Positions 9,835 through 16,495 of a stretch of DNA of 64,000 nucleotides are shown here, piece by piece. The position numbers and the translations under genes were made by a program. The stretch's first letter is position 1, and each line of letters opens with the position of its first letter. Origin of the DNA: Parvibaculum sp. (lineage in GTDB: Bacteria > Pseudomonadota > Alphaproteobacteria > Parvibaculales > Parvibaculaceae); contig NZ_JAHBYN010000001.1 of the NCBI RefSeq assembly GCF_019635935.1, positions 2,819,532 to 2,883,531 of the forward strand. The letters run 5' to 3'. The notes below the pieces were generated by a model. The model worked only from the letters and a program-made list of their open reading frames with translations. It had not been told where the DNA came from and ran no database searches.

Positions 9835-10440
9835 CTAGGCGTGGCCGGCATCGCCCGACAGCAGCGAAATATCGACGCCGAGTTTCGCCAGCGCCTTTTG
9901 ATATTTCGTCTCGATGTCGAGGCCGAACAGCAAATCCGGGTCGGGGTCGCAATGCAGCCAGCCATTGCTCTGGATTTCGGCATCGAGCTGGCCGGGCGCC
10001 CATCCGGCATAGCCGAGCGCCAGCAGCGCCTGGCGCGGACCGTGACCGCCGGCCATCGCGCGCAGAATGTCGACGCTGGCCGTCAAGCCGACATCCTCGT
10101 CGACCGGCAGCGTCGACTCTTCCGAGAAATAATCCTGCGTATGCAGCACGAAGCCGCGGCCCATTTCCACCGGCCCGCCGACAAGCACGGGGCAGGTGAT
10201 CCGCTCCGCCGCGTCCGGCATCGCGATCGACAGGCGCTCGAGGAGATCGGGAAAGGTGATGTTGGGCGCGAGCTTGTTGACGACAATGCCCATCGCGCCG
10301 TCCGGATTGTGAACGCACATATAGATCAGCGTCCGCTCGAACCGCGTATCGCCGATCGTCGGCATGGCGATCAGCATCTTGCCTTCGAGAAACCCGTCAT
10401 CGCCGGGCTGGTAGCTGAAATCCGCCGACATCGGGCTCAT
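9835..10440 (-). CDS. YqgE/AlgH family protein (UPF0301)
   Basis: A 201-residue protein of the YqgE/AlgH fold. Family signatures are [21 protein letters not shown] in two overlapping parts, GAMGIVVNK, the [17 protein letters not shown] block and [14 protein letters not shown]. Members have been linked to regulation of alginate in Pseudomonas, but the biochemical role is unknown. I start at the ATG at 10440, with GGAGG about 10 nt upstream; a GTG at 10476 would add 12 residues. It is divergent from the DsbD-alpha-like gene across a 174-bp gap holding tandem repeats. Confidence 0.92.
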   Translation of the reverse strand: MSPMSADFSYQPGDDGFLEGKMLIAMPTIGDTRFERTLIYMCVHNPDGAMGIVVNKLAPNITFPDLLERLSIAMPDAAERITCPVLVGGPVEMGRGFVLHTQDYFSEESTLPVDEDVGLTASVDILRAMAGGHGPRQALLALGYAGWAPGQLDAEIQSNGWLHCDPDPDLLFGLDIETKYQKALAKLGVDISLLSGDAGHA

Positions 10441-10503
10441 GGGCTGCCTGCCTCCGGCCGTTGGCGTGTTGCACACCTGAAATCCTGCCCTCTCGCGGGC
10501 CCC

Positions 10504-10543
10504 ATGTCACGCATCATGTGTCACGCGTCATGTGTCACGCATC
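10504..10543. repeat. 14-bp tandem repeat in a divergent intergenic region
   Basis: Two adjacent 14-bp units, ATGTGTCACGCRTC (10516-10529 and 10530-10543), follow a 12-bp partial copy ATGTCACGCATC (10504-10515). They lie between the divergent yqgE and DsbD-alpha-like genes, a place where operators occur. The unit is slightly longer than one helical turn. No regulator is known to me for this motif. Confidence 0.6.
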
Positions 10544-10614
10544 GTATCGCGCGGCGTTTCGCCGGTCTGTGCGATCTGATATTCTGCAAGGCAACCGGCG
10601 AAGAAGGATTGCAC

Positions 10615-11433
10615 GTGCGGAAATCGATGAAATTGTGGCGAACGCTGCTCGGCGCGGCGGCAGTCGCGCTGTTGCCGCTGCCCGCGGCGTCCGCAGGTGC
10701 CGAGCGCGCGTCCGCCGTCGCCATCGAAGCGGCGGTCGCGGCGCATGACGGCGCGCCGTTTCTGGCCGGCATCGACATGCGGCTTGCGCCCGGCTGGAAG
10801 ACCTATTGGAAAAATCCGGGCGACAGCGGCATCGCGCCCACGTTCGACTGGTCGGCGTCGGAAAATGTCGCGGACATCGATCTCGGCTGGCCGGCGCCGC
10901 GCCGCTTCGACGATCCGGGCGACGTCACCTATGGCTACGAAAACGAAGTGATCTGGCCGCTCCGCGTCGTCCCCGCCGATCCCGCCTTGCCGGTCGCGCT
11001 GAACGTCGCGATGACCTATGGCGTCTGTTCCGACAGCATCTGCGTGCCCCGCGACGCCGGCCTCGCGCTCACCGTGCCGCCCGCCGCGCACGCCGAACCT
11101 TCGCCCGCTCTGCCGCGCCTCGTCGCCGCGCTCGCCCGCCTGCCGCAACCGCTTGAAGATCCGCAAGCACTCGCCATCCGCTGGCGCGAGGCCGAAGCGC
11201 CGGTGCTCGAAATCGCCTACACCGGCTGCCCGCGCCCCTGCGCCGCGCCGCAACTCATCGTCGACGGGCCGGAAGGCGTCTGGTTCGGCGTGCCCGATGT
11301 CCGCCGCGCCGGCGACACCCTGCATTACACCGTCGAGGTCGGCGCGCTCTCGGCCGCCGCGCTTGCCGGCGAAAGGCTCGGCTTCATCCTTGCCGGTGCC
11401 GAAACCGCCCATATCGGCTGGTGGACGCCCTGA
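10615..11433 (+). CDS. Secreted DsbD N-terminal (alpha) domain-like protein
   Basis: A 272-residue exported protein: a signal peptide (LLGAAAVALLPLPAASA) followed by a domain like the periplasmic alpha domain of DsbD/ScsB. Seen features are the PGWKTYWKNPGDSG segment and the cysteine pair C138-SDSI-C143 in TYGVCSDSICVP. DsbD alpha normally receives electrons from the membrane part of DsbD, which is absent here, so this is a stand-alone version. The GTG at 10615 has GAAGGA 6 nt upstream; an ATG four codons later is possible. It precedes a peroxiredoxin by 96 bp, hinting at a thiol-redox role. Confidence 0.82.
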   Translation: MRKSMKLWRTLLGAAAVALLPLPAASAGAERASAVAIEAAVAAHDGAPFLAGIDMRLAPGWKTYWKNPGDSGIAPTFDWSASENVADIDLGWPAPRRFDDPGDVTYGYENEVIWPLRVVPADPALPVALNVAMTYGVCSDSICVPRDAGLALTVPPAAHAEPSPALPRLVAALARLPQPLEDPQALAIRWREAEAPVLEIAYTGCPRPCAAPQLIVDGPEGVWFGVPDVRRAGDTLHYTVEVGALSAAALAGERLGFILAGAETAHIGWWTP

Positions 11434-11529
11434 AACGCGTGCCCGCCGGGGCTGGCGGGCGGCGCCGATTGGCGCTTTAATGCGCCCCAACAATCACCCG
11501 AAAAACCCAAACACACCAAGGAGCCAGCC

Positions 11530-12015
11530 ATGACGATCAAGGTCGGAGACCGCATTCCCGATGCGACCCTGATGCAACTGACCGACAAGGGCCCCGCGCC
11601 GCTCAAGACGTCGGAATATTTCGCCGGCCGCAAGGTTGTCGTCTTCGCGCTGCCCGGCGCCTTCACGCCCACCTGCTCCAACCAGCACCTGCCGGGCTTC
11701 ATCCAGAATGCCGAAACCTTCAAGGCCAAGGGCGTCGACGAAATCGCCTGCCTCTCGGTCAACGACGCCTTCGTCATGGGCGCCTGGGGCAAGGCGCAGG
11801 GCGCCGGCGGCAAGGTGACGATGCTCGGCGACGGCAATGGCGACTTCACCAAGGCGCTCGGCCTCGGTTTCGACGGCTCGGGCTTCGGCATGGGAATGCG
11901 CTCGCAGCGCTATTCGATGCTGGTCGAGGACGGCGTCGTCAAAAGCCTCAACATGGAGCCCGCCGGCGGCAAGGCCGAAGTGTCGGGCGCCGAAAACATG
12001 CTGAAGCAGCTCTGA
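11530..12015 (+). CDS. Peroxiredoxin, Prx5/AhpC-TSA type
   Basis: A 161-residue thiol peroxidase that reduces hydrogen peroxide and alkyl hydroperoxides. The peroxidatic cysteine is C49 in the canonical PGAFTPTCSNQHLP motif; the only other cysteine is C74 (EIACLSVND), as in the bacterial Prx5 group that uses glutathione or glutaredoxin. Length is normal. The ATG has AAGGAG upstream. Its stop overlaps a possible CTG start of the following methyltransferase gene. Confidence 0.95.
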   Translation: MTIKVGDRIPDATLMQLTDKGPAPLKTSEYFAGRKVVVFALPGAFTPTCSNQHLPGFIQNAETFKAKGVDEIACLSVNDAFVMGAWGKAQGAGGKVTMLGDGNGDFTKALGLGFDGSGFGMGMRSQRYSMLVEDGVVKSLNMEPAGGKAEVSGAENMLKQL

Positions 12016-12668
12016 CCGGCTGGCTCCACGAACAGCGGCTCGACGCCGCGCGCGACGCGGTGCGGGCATGTGGCGCCCGCACCATCGCCGATCTCGGCTG
12101 CGGCGACGGCGACCTGCTGCTGCGCCTCGCCGTCGAGCCGCGCATCGAACGGATCGTCGGCCTCGACCTCTGCCCCGATGCGCTGGCCCGCCTGCGCGCC
12201 CGTCTCGCCCGCGCCCGCACCCGCACCGGTGCGGCGCCGGCGGCCCGTGTCGAACTGATGCAGGGCTCGATGACCGAACATCACCCCGCGCTTGCCGGCG
12301 TCGATTGCGCCGTGCTGATCGAAACGATCGAACACATCGCGCCCGACCGCCTCTCGACGCTCGAACACGCGGTCTTTGCGCGCCTCCATCCCGAAACGGT
12401 GATCGTCACCACGCCCAATGCCGAGTTCAACGCGCTGCTCGGCGTCCCGTCCCACAGGTTCCGCCACCCCGGTCACCGCTTCGAATGGGACCGCGCGAAA
12501 TTCGCCCGCTGGGCCGCCGGCGTCGCCGCCCGCCACGGCTATGCCGTCACCCGCCACGACATCGCCGGCCGCCACTCCCTTCTCGGCGGCGCCAGCCAGA
12601 TGGCCGTCTTCCGCCAGACCCCCGGCGCGCCGTCCACCGGCCTTTCCCCCGCGCCGGCCGAAGACTAA
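12012..12668 (+). CDS. Hen1-like RNA 3'-terminal 2'-O-methyltransferase
   Basis: A Rossmann-fold SAM methyltransferase with the AdoMet motif DLGCGDGDLLLRL and the Hen1 metal-site signature ExxEH (ETIEH), followed by TPNAEFN and FRHPGHRFEWDRAKF. Hen1 enzymes methylate the terminal 2'-OH of RNA, using a metal ion held by these residues. In bacterial RNA repair they pair with Pnkp, which is not nearby. The first ATG/GTG/TTG is GTG 12060, but residues typical of the family N-terminus (LHEQRLDA) are encoded before it. I therefore extend to CTG 12012, which overlaps the peroxiredoxin stop. That start is uncertain. Confidence 0.75.
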   Translation: MTGWLHEQRLDAARDAVRACGARTIADLGCGDGDLLLRLAVEPRIERIVGLDLCPDALARLRARLARARTRTGAAPAARVELMQGSMTEHHPALAGVDCAVLIETIEHIAPDRLSTLEHAVFARLHPETVIVTTPNAEFNALLGVPSHRFRHPGHRFEWDRAKFARWAAGVAARHGYAVTRHDIAGRHSLLGGASQMAVFRQTPGAPSTGLSPAPAED

Positions 12669-12707
12669 ACTTGTCCCCGGACAATGCCCGCACAAGGGAT
12701 GGAAGCC

Positions 12708-12980
12708 ATGAGCGACGCAGTCGGACCCGGCGATATCGTTCTTTGCGTCAACGCCGCCCCGAACCATGTCACCGGCCAGCCGGTGCCGCTGCAGGCCGGC
12801 GAGACCTACCGCGTGCTCGCCGTGCTGGAATTTGCCTGCCCCTGCGGCCGTTCCGACGCGCTGCTCGATGTCGGCATCGACTTCGCATGGTGCCAGTCCC
12901 GCTTCCGCCTCCTGCCCCGGCCCAAAGCGGAGGCAAAGCCCCGCCGCGTTTCGGCCCCGAAGGAAACGGAAAAGGTCTGA
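12708..12980 (+). CDS. Small hypothetical protein (GDIVLCV...RFRLL type)
   Basis: A 90-residue protein with no catalytic motif that I recognise. The pattern GDIVLCVN, then GETYRVLAVL, then CPCG, then a closing RFRLLP resembles a group of small alphaproteobacterial proteins with a valine-rich SH3-like barrel (GD.VVCVD ... G..YTV ... RFRPL). That resemblance is from memory. The ATG at 12708 has GGAAG 5 nt upstream and is preferred over an ATG at 12684. The last 15 residues are lysine and arginine rich. It is the last gene before the accessory islet. Confidence 0.65.
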   Translation: MSDAVGPGDIVLCVNAAPNHVTGQPVPLQAGETYRVLAVLEFACPCGRSDALLDVGIDFAWCQSRFRLLPRPKAEAKPRRVSAPKETEKV

Positions 12981-13186
12981 TCGCCCGAAGCGCAAGCGCC
13001 CATCGCAATTTGAATCTCTCCCGCCGCCCAAAAACACTGTGTCACCCCGGCGACCTGTCTCCCGAAGCTGCAACGCAGCGAAGGGAGAAAGCCGGAGTCC
13101 ATGTGCCGCGCCTCTTGCTGTGGCATTCAATAGCAATCTCTTCTTCGCGGCCTTCGCGGCTTCGCGTGCCAACCTGCTTCCCGTCA

Positions 13187-13226
13187 CCCAAAAACACAAT
13201 GTCACCCCGGCAAAAGCCGGGGCCCA
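13187..13226 (+). repeat. REP-like palindromic element, copy 1
   Basis: The core TGTCACCCCGGC-AAAA-GCCGGGGCCCA (13200-13226) folds as a hairpin (CCCCGGC/GCCGGGG). It is preceded by CCCAAAAACACAA, which also precedes a half-copy at 13027-13051. Elements of the form GTCACCCCGGCGAAAGCCGGGG are, from memory, dispersed in many alphaproteobacterial genomes. Confidence 0.65.
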
Positions 13227-13348
13227 TCCTGCCCGCCGAAGCGACGCCCTAGCGTTGCGAAGGCGGGTGGTTCCCTCAGCAAGGGCGACGGTACGCGGCG
13301 TCAGCGCCGACGCACGATTTCAAAAGCCGCAGCAAGAGGCGCTGCGAG

Positions 13349-13375
13349 TGGGCCCCGGCTTTCGCCGGGGTGACA
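13349..13375 (-). repeat. REP-like palindromic element, copy 2 (inverted)
   Basis: The reverse complement of this segment matches the core of the element at 13200-13226 in 26 of 27 positions. The pair in opposite orientation, about 120 bp apart, is the arrangement seen in REP doublets mobilised by RAYT-type transposases; no such gene is in the window. Confidence 0.65.
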
Positions 13376-13472
13376 CTGAATGGTTGGCAAAGGCACATGC
13401 AAAACGATCACCCGCCGCATCTTCGTCATTGCCAGGCCTGACCGGCCAACCTCGGACAGCCGCTTTGAGCCA

Positions 13473-14411
13473 CTAGGAGTCTTCTTCGCCTTCATCCTCG
13501 AAGGGGAAATCAAGGCTGAAATAGGAGGCTCTCATTAGCTCAAGTCGATTGGCCACATCGCTGACATGCTCTTCGTAGAGGGCATCAAGCTGATCTAGGA
13601 TCATCAATTTCTTCCTCTCCGAACGTAGAGCAAGCATGTAGTCCTGCTCTTCGGCGGGGTCGAATGGAAGCGCCTCAGCTTCCTCCCGGAGTAGTTGCGA
13701 GTTCGGTCCAGAGGCCTTGTCGGACATAAAATAGGTTAGCAATTCCGCTTGCAGAATGTCCTCGTCAAAGAAGTCGAACCTCTTGAACGTGAAAATCTTC
13801 GAGGCTTTGGTGCCGTACTGGACCTCGTATGTATACAGTTTGAGGCGGCCTGCCTCTTCGTAGATGATCTTGTAGATTGGCAGAGCTATCTTTGAGACAA
13901 CTTTGCCGAAGAATTTTCTGATTTTAAGATTGTTTTTTGTGACGCCGAACATCGTCGTGACATCAATCTCGATATGCAGATGCTTCTCCAAAAATGCAAT
14001 GAGATCATCACGTTCTTTTGTCGGGGCTGCTGCCGAGGCCAAGCTATAGCGACCGTACCGGCTGGATTTGTAGAAATCCGCTAGCATTGCAACAAAGTCA
14101 TGGTGAACTTTGCCGATGTTGATGGGGTGGCTGACAGCGAGACGATATAGCAGTTCCTGATGGCTGTGTGTTATCAGTTCGCTTTCGAACGCTTCCCGGT
14201 CCGTGCTCTTGTCATGGTTTGATAGGATGAGCGCGATCTTGATGAGACGCTCGACACCCACCGCTACCGAATAGAGAACCTCAAAAGCATCCTCCTCACG
14301 TGTGAAGTTTTCCATGAGATGGAAAGCGTACAGTCCATCGTAGAGAAAACGCCCAGAGATATCGAGTTCAGTGCCTAGATTGAAATTCTTCCAGAATTCT
14401 TCGGCTTTCAT
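13473..14411 (-). CDS. Unrecognised helical protein of the accessory islet (HEPN-like features)
   Basis: A 312-residue protein I cannot assign. It is mostly helical, with no signal peptide or membrane helix and a very acidic tail (DFPFEDEGEEDS). Residues 43-63 (VLYSVAVGVERLIKIALIL in part) look like the core helix of HEPN-type proteins, and R90-LAVS-H95 fits the RX4H pattern of HEPN ribonucleases, though it sits earlier than usual. This is weak inference. The ATG at 14411 has GGAGGAG 5 nt upstream. GC is low (two 60-base lines counted at 38% and 47%, against about 65% around). It is divergent from the TIR operon. Confidence 0.7.
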   Translation of the reverse strand: MKAEEFWKNFNLGTELDISGRFLYDGLYAFHLMENFTREEDAFEVLYSVAVGVERLIKIALILSNHDKSTDREAFESELITHSHQELLYRLAVSHPINIGKVHHDFVAMLADFYKSSRYGRYSLASAAAPTKERDDLIAFLEKHLHIEIDVTTMFGVTKNNLKIRKFFGKVVSKIALPIYKIIYEEAGRLKLYTYEVQYGTKASKIFTFKRFDFFDEDILQAELLTYFMSDKASGPNSQLLREEAEALPFDPAEEQDYMLALRSERKKLMILDQLDALYEEHVSDVANRLELMRASYFSLDFPFEDEGEEDS

Positions 14412-14807
14412 CTGCTCCTCCGTATCAGGCCGCCTGTAAAAACACTCATACGGGCCCTGCTATGACTGCTATGGATCAGGTGCAGTCCGTGAACGATGGG
14501 TCCGGACGATTCGTGACCTTCGCGCCATGAGCGGCCATCGTGGAAATCCGCTTCGTTCCATGTCAGGTGGCTTGTTTCGCCGCGAGGTGCCAGAAGCAGA
14601 GATCCCGTCGCTGCTACGCAATCTCCCAAAAATGGCACGAGAATTTATGTTCGGCGACAGACAGCGATCCTCTTTGGAAAGAGGCGCTGTCCGTCACTCC
14701 CGCTCGGGCTGGGTCCGTACCTGACGTATCTCTTCGACACTACGCCTCGTCCGTTTGGTGATCTATACTGCATGGGAACCAATAGAGTCGTCGAAAGGGG
14801 AGGGCCC
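14412..14807. other. Divergent intergenic region of the accessory islet
   Basis: This 396-bp gap separates the minus-strand helical protein from the plus-strand TIR operon. No frame in it has a ribosome site or recognisable protein. It has a tandem 9-mer (CTGCTATGA/CTGCTATGG, 14457-14474), a long hairpin at 14660-14691 and a TATACT box (14764-14769) that could be the -10 of the operon, giving a start near 14776. No good -35 is visible. Confidence 0.5.
14660..14691 (+). repeat. 13-bp interrupted hairpin upstream of the TIR operon
   Basis: GACAGCG (14660-14666) pairs with CGCTGTC (14685-14691) and CCTCTT (14669-14674) with AAGAGG (14679-14684), leaving a 2-nt bulge and a TGGA loop. No T-run follows. 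It may be an operator, an RNA hairpin, or part of a small RNA. Confidence 0.55.
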
Positions 14808-15086
14808 ATGAAGATCAAAGGTCTAGACAAGCTGCAAAAAACCCTAAAAAAGGCGGCTTGGGCAGCGGCGGATGCTGACGGCGATATCGGCACCGTGCAA
14901 TTCGACCCCAATGATCCGGCCAGCATCGCGCAGGCGATTACCTCGATGGAGGCGATGGTCGATGCGAAGTTCGACGGGTCCGAGAACAATCTTCTGATTC
15001 GACAAATGGCCGACGCTCTCAAGGAGAAATCTCGCGAGGCTATTCTCGAGCGCGCAGCCGCAGCGCGCCTGAAAGGCTCCGCATGA
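14808..15086 (+). CDS. Small protein coupled to the TIR effector
   Basis: A 92-residue helical protein with the segments KIKGLDKLQKTLKKA, GTVQFDPNDPASIAQAI, and a C-terminal KEKSREAILERAAAARL. I recall similar small proteins, with an FDPxDPxSIxxAI core, in accessory regions of other bacteria, but no function is known to me. The ATG at 14808 has AGGGGAGG 5 nt upstream, which rules out an ATG at 14772. Its stop overlaps the start of the TIR gene (ATGA), so the two proteins are probably made in a fixed ratio. It could be a regulator, an immunity partner or a sensor. Confidence 0.8.
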   Translation: MKIKGLDKLQKTLKKAAWAAADADGDIGTVQFDPNDPASIAQAITSMEAMVDAKFDGSENNLLIRQMADALKEKSREAILERAAAARLKGSA

Positions 15087-15982
15087 ACCAGAGCCTCGAT
15101 TTGTTCGAGCAGATCAACAATGCAGTGCTAGACCTGCAGAGTTCCGACTCTCAGACTTTCACCCAGCCGCTAAAACGCCTCGGCAGGCTTCTCCGCCACC
15201 CTGACCTTGCGACCGTCAATGCTGATCTTGTGCAGGGCCTCGATGTTGATGCGTTCATAGCCGCCGGTGAGGCGACGCAAGGCGGTATGATTGGGACAGC
15301 GCAACTCGATTGGCCTGATGACGACGGTCAGGTCCTTGGACTTCGCCTCTTGCTTGCGCTGAAGTTTTGCGATGATCCGGACTTCATGCATGACTTTGCC
15401 CACACGTTCTACTACTCGGGCAACAATATGACCCGCGACATTCAGGCAGTTACGACCCAGCTTATAATTCCCTTTGCACGCGACTATAAAGCGTACGTGG
15501 TAACTCAGGGTACGCGCCGTATGTCGATCGTGCTGCCCATGTCGAATAAGGTATTCATCGTTCATGGGCATGATGGCGAGGCGCGTGAAGCGGTCGCTCG
15601 CTTTCTCGAAAAGCTCGGCTTTGAGGCCATTATCTTGCACGAGCAAGCCAGCCGCGGCCGCACTGTGATCGAGAAAGTCGAAGCCCACAGCGATGTCGGT
15701 TTCGCGATCATTCTTCTCACCCCCGATGATGTTGGTCGTGCCAAAGACATGACGGAACTCGAGCCGCGAGCACGCCAGAACGTTCTGCTCGAGCTTGGCT
15801 ACTTTATCGGAAAGCTAGGGCGTGATCGTGTGCTCGCTCTCAAGCGGGGGGTGGTGGAAATCCCAAGCGACTTCGCCGGCGTCGTTTGGGAATCCTACGA
15901 AGGGACGGGTTGGAAACAGAGCCTTGCGAAAGAGCTTGAGGCGGCCGGTCACAAGATCGACTGGAACAAAGTAATGCGATAG
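15083..15982 (+). CDS. TIR-like (PF10137-type) nucleotide-binding effector
   Basis: A 299-residue two-domain protein. Residues 1-150 are an unrecognised helical domain. Residues 156-290 match the TIR-like domain first described as a predicted nucleotide-binding protein and now known from CBASS Cap12 and Pycsar effectors: VFIVHGHDG (157-165), TVIEKVE (E197), FAIILLTPDD, then the ARQNVLLELGYFIGKLGR block. Such domains hydrolyse NAD+ to stop phage replication. No cyclase, STING domain or Thoeris gene is beside it. It is coupled to the small gene upstream. The codon use is more AT-rich than its neighbours, pointing to transfer. Confidence 0.88.
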   Translation: MNQSLDLFEQINNAVLDLQSSDSQTFTQPLKRLGRLLRHPDLATVNADLVQGLDVDAFIAAGEATQGGMIGTAQLDWPDDDGQVLGLRLLLALKFCDDPDFMHDFAHTFYYSGNNMTRDIQAVTTQLIIPFARDYKAYVVTQGTRRMSIVLPMSNKVFIVHGHDGEAREAVARFLEKLGFEAIILHEQASRGRTVIEKVEAHSDVGFAIILLTPDDVGRAKDMTELEPRARQNVLLELGYFIGKLGRDRVLALKRGVVEIPSDFAGVVWESYEGTGWKQSLAKELEAAGHKIDWNKVMR

Positions 15983-16048
15983 CAGGGCGGAGCAGACAGT
16001 GACGAGCGTTGACGTCGATCACTGCGGGCTTTCAGCCATCCCACCCCC

Positions 16049-16495
16049 TCACCCCGCCAAATACGGCCCCATCCCCTGCCGTGCCAGCGCATCCGCGCGG
16101 TCGTTCTCCGGGTGGTCGGAATGTCCCTTCACCCAGTGCCAGCTCACATCATGGCTCTCAAGCGCCGCTTCGAGGCGCTTCCAGAGTTCGGCATTCTTCA
16201 CCGGCTGTTTCGCGGCGTTCTTCCAGCCGTTCTTTTTCCAGTTGTGAATCCATTTCGTGATGCCGTCCTTCACATAGGTGCTGTCGGTGTGGATGCGCAC
16301 GCGCGTGCCGCGCTTCAGCGCTTCGAGGCCCATGATCGCGGCCATCAGCTCCATGCGGTTGTTGGTGGTCGCCGGCTCGCCGCCCGAGATTTCCTTCTCG
16401 TGCCCGTTCCAGATCATCAGCGCCCCCCAGCCGCCGGGGCCGGGATTGCCCGAGCAGGCGCCGTCCGTATAGATGTCGACCGTCTCGCCGCTCAT
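16049..16495 (-). CDS. rnhA: Ribonuclease HI
   Basis: A 148-residue RNase H type 1 that cuts the RNA strand of RNA-DNA hybrids. All catalytic acids are visible: D11 in [17 protein letters not shown]49 in NNRMEL, D71 in IHTDSTYV, and the last Asp in [15 protein letters not shown]. The basic handle region KKNGWKN is present. Its ATG overlaps the thrB stop by 4 bp, so it is the last gene of an ispH-thrB-rnhA operon, an arrangement typical of alphaproteobacteria. Confidence 0.97.
   Translation of the reverse strand: MSGETVDIYTDGACSGNPGPGGWGALMIWNGHEKEISGGEPATTNNRMELMAAIMGLEALKRGTRVRIHTDSTYVKDGITKWIHNWKKNGWKNAAKQPVKNAELWKRLEAALESHDVSWHWVKGHSDHPENDRADALARQGMGPYLAG

Larger units (their letters stand above)
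12981..13472. other. Non-coding junction rich in REP-like repeats
   Basis: This 492-bp stretch holds no convincing gene. It carries two direct copies of CCCAAAAACAC followed by TGTCACCCCGGC (13027-13051 and 13187-13211), an inverted copy at 13349-13375, a 13-bp inverted pair GCGCCTCTTGCTG near 13111 with its complement near 13330, and a GTCATTGCC...GGCC element near 13427. The density suggests an intergenic repeat hot spot at the left edge of the accessory islet. Confidence 0.6.

Noticed and set aside
13349..13375. CRISPR array
   Set aside because: The repeats at 13.0-13.4 kb are few, inverted and irregularly spaced, and no cas genes are present; they are REP-like.
14408..14638. A 76-codon minus-strand frame before the islet protein
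   Set aside because: No ribosome site and no recognisable protein; it overlaps the ribosome site of the well-supported gene starting at 14411.
14412..14807. Retron-type non-coding RNA next to the islet
   Set aside because: The hairpin looked suggestive, but no reverse transcriptase is encoded nearby.
15083..15982. CBASS or Pycsar operon
   Set aside because: The effector domain fits, but no cyclic-nucleotide cyclase or ancillary Cap gene is present in the islet.
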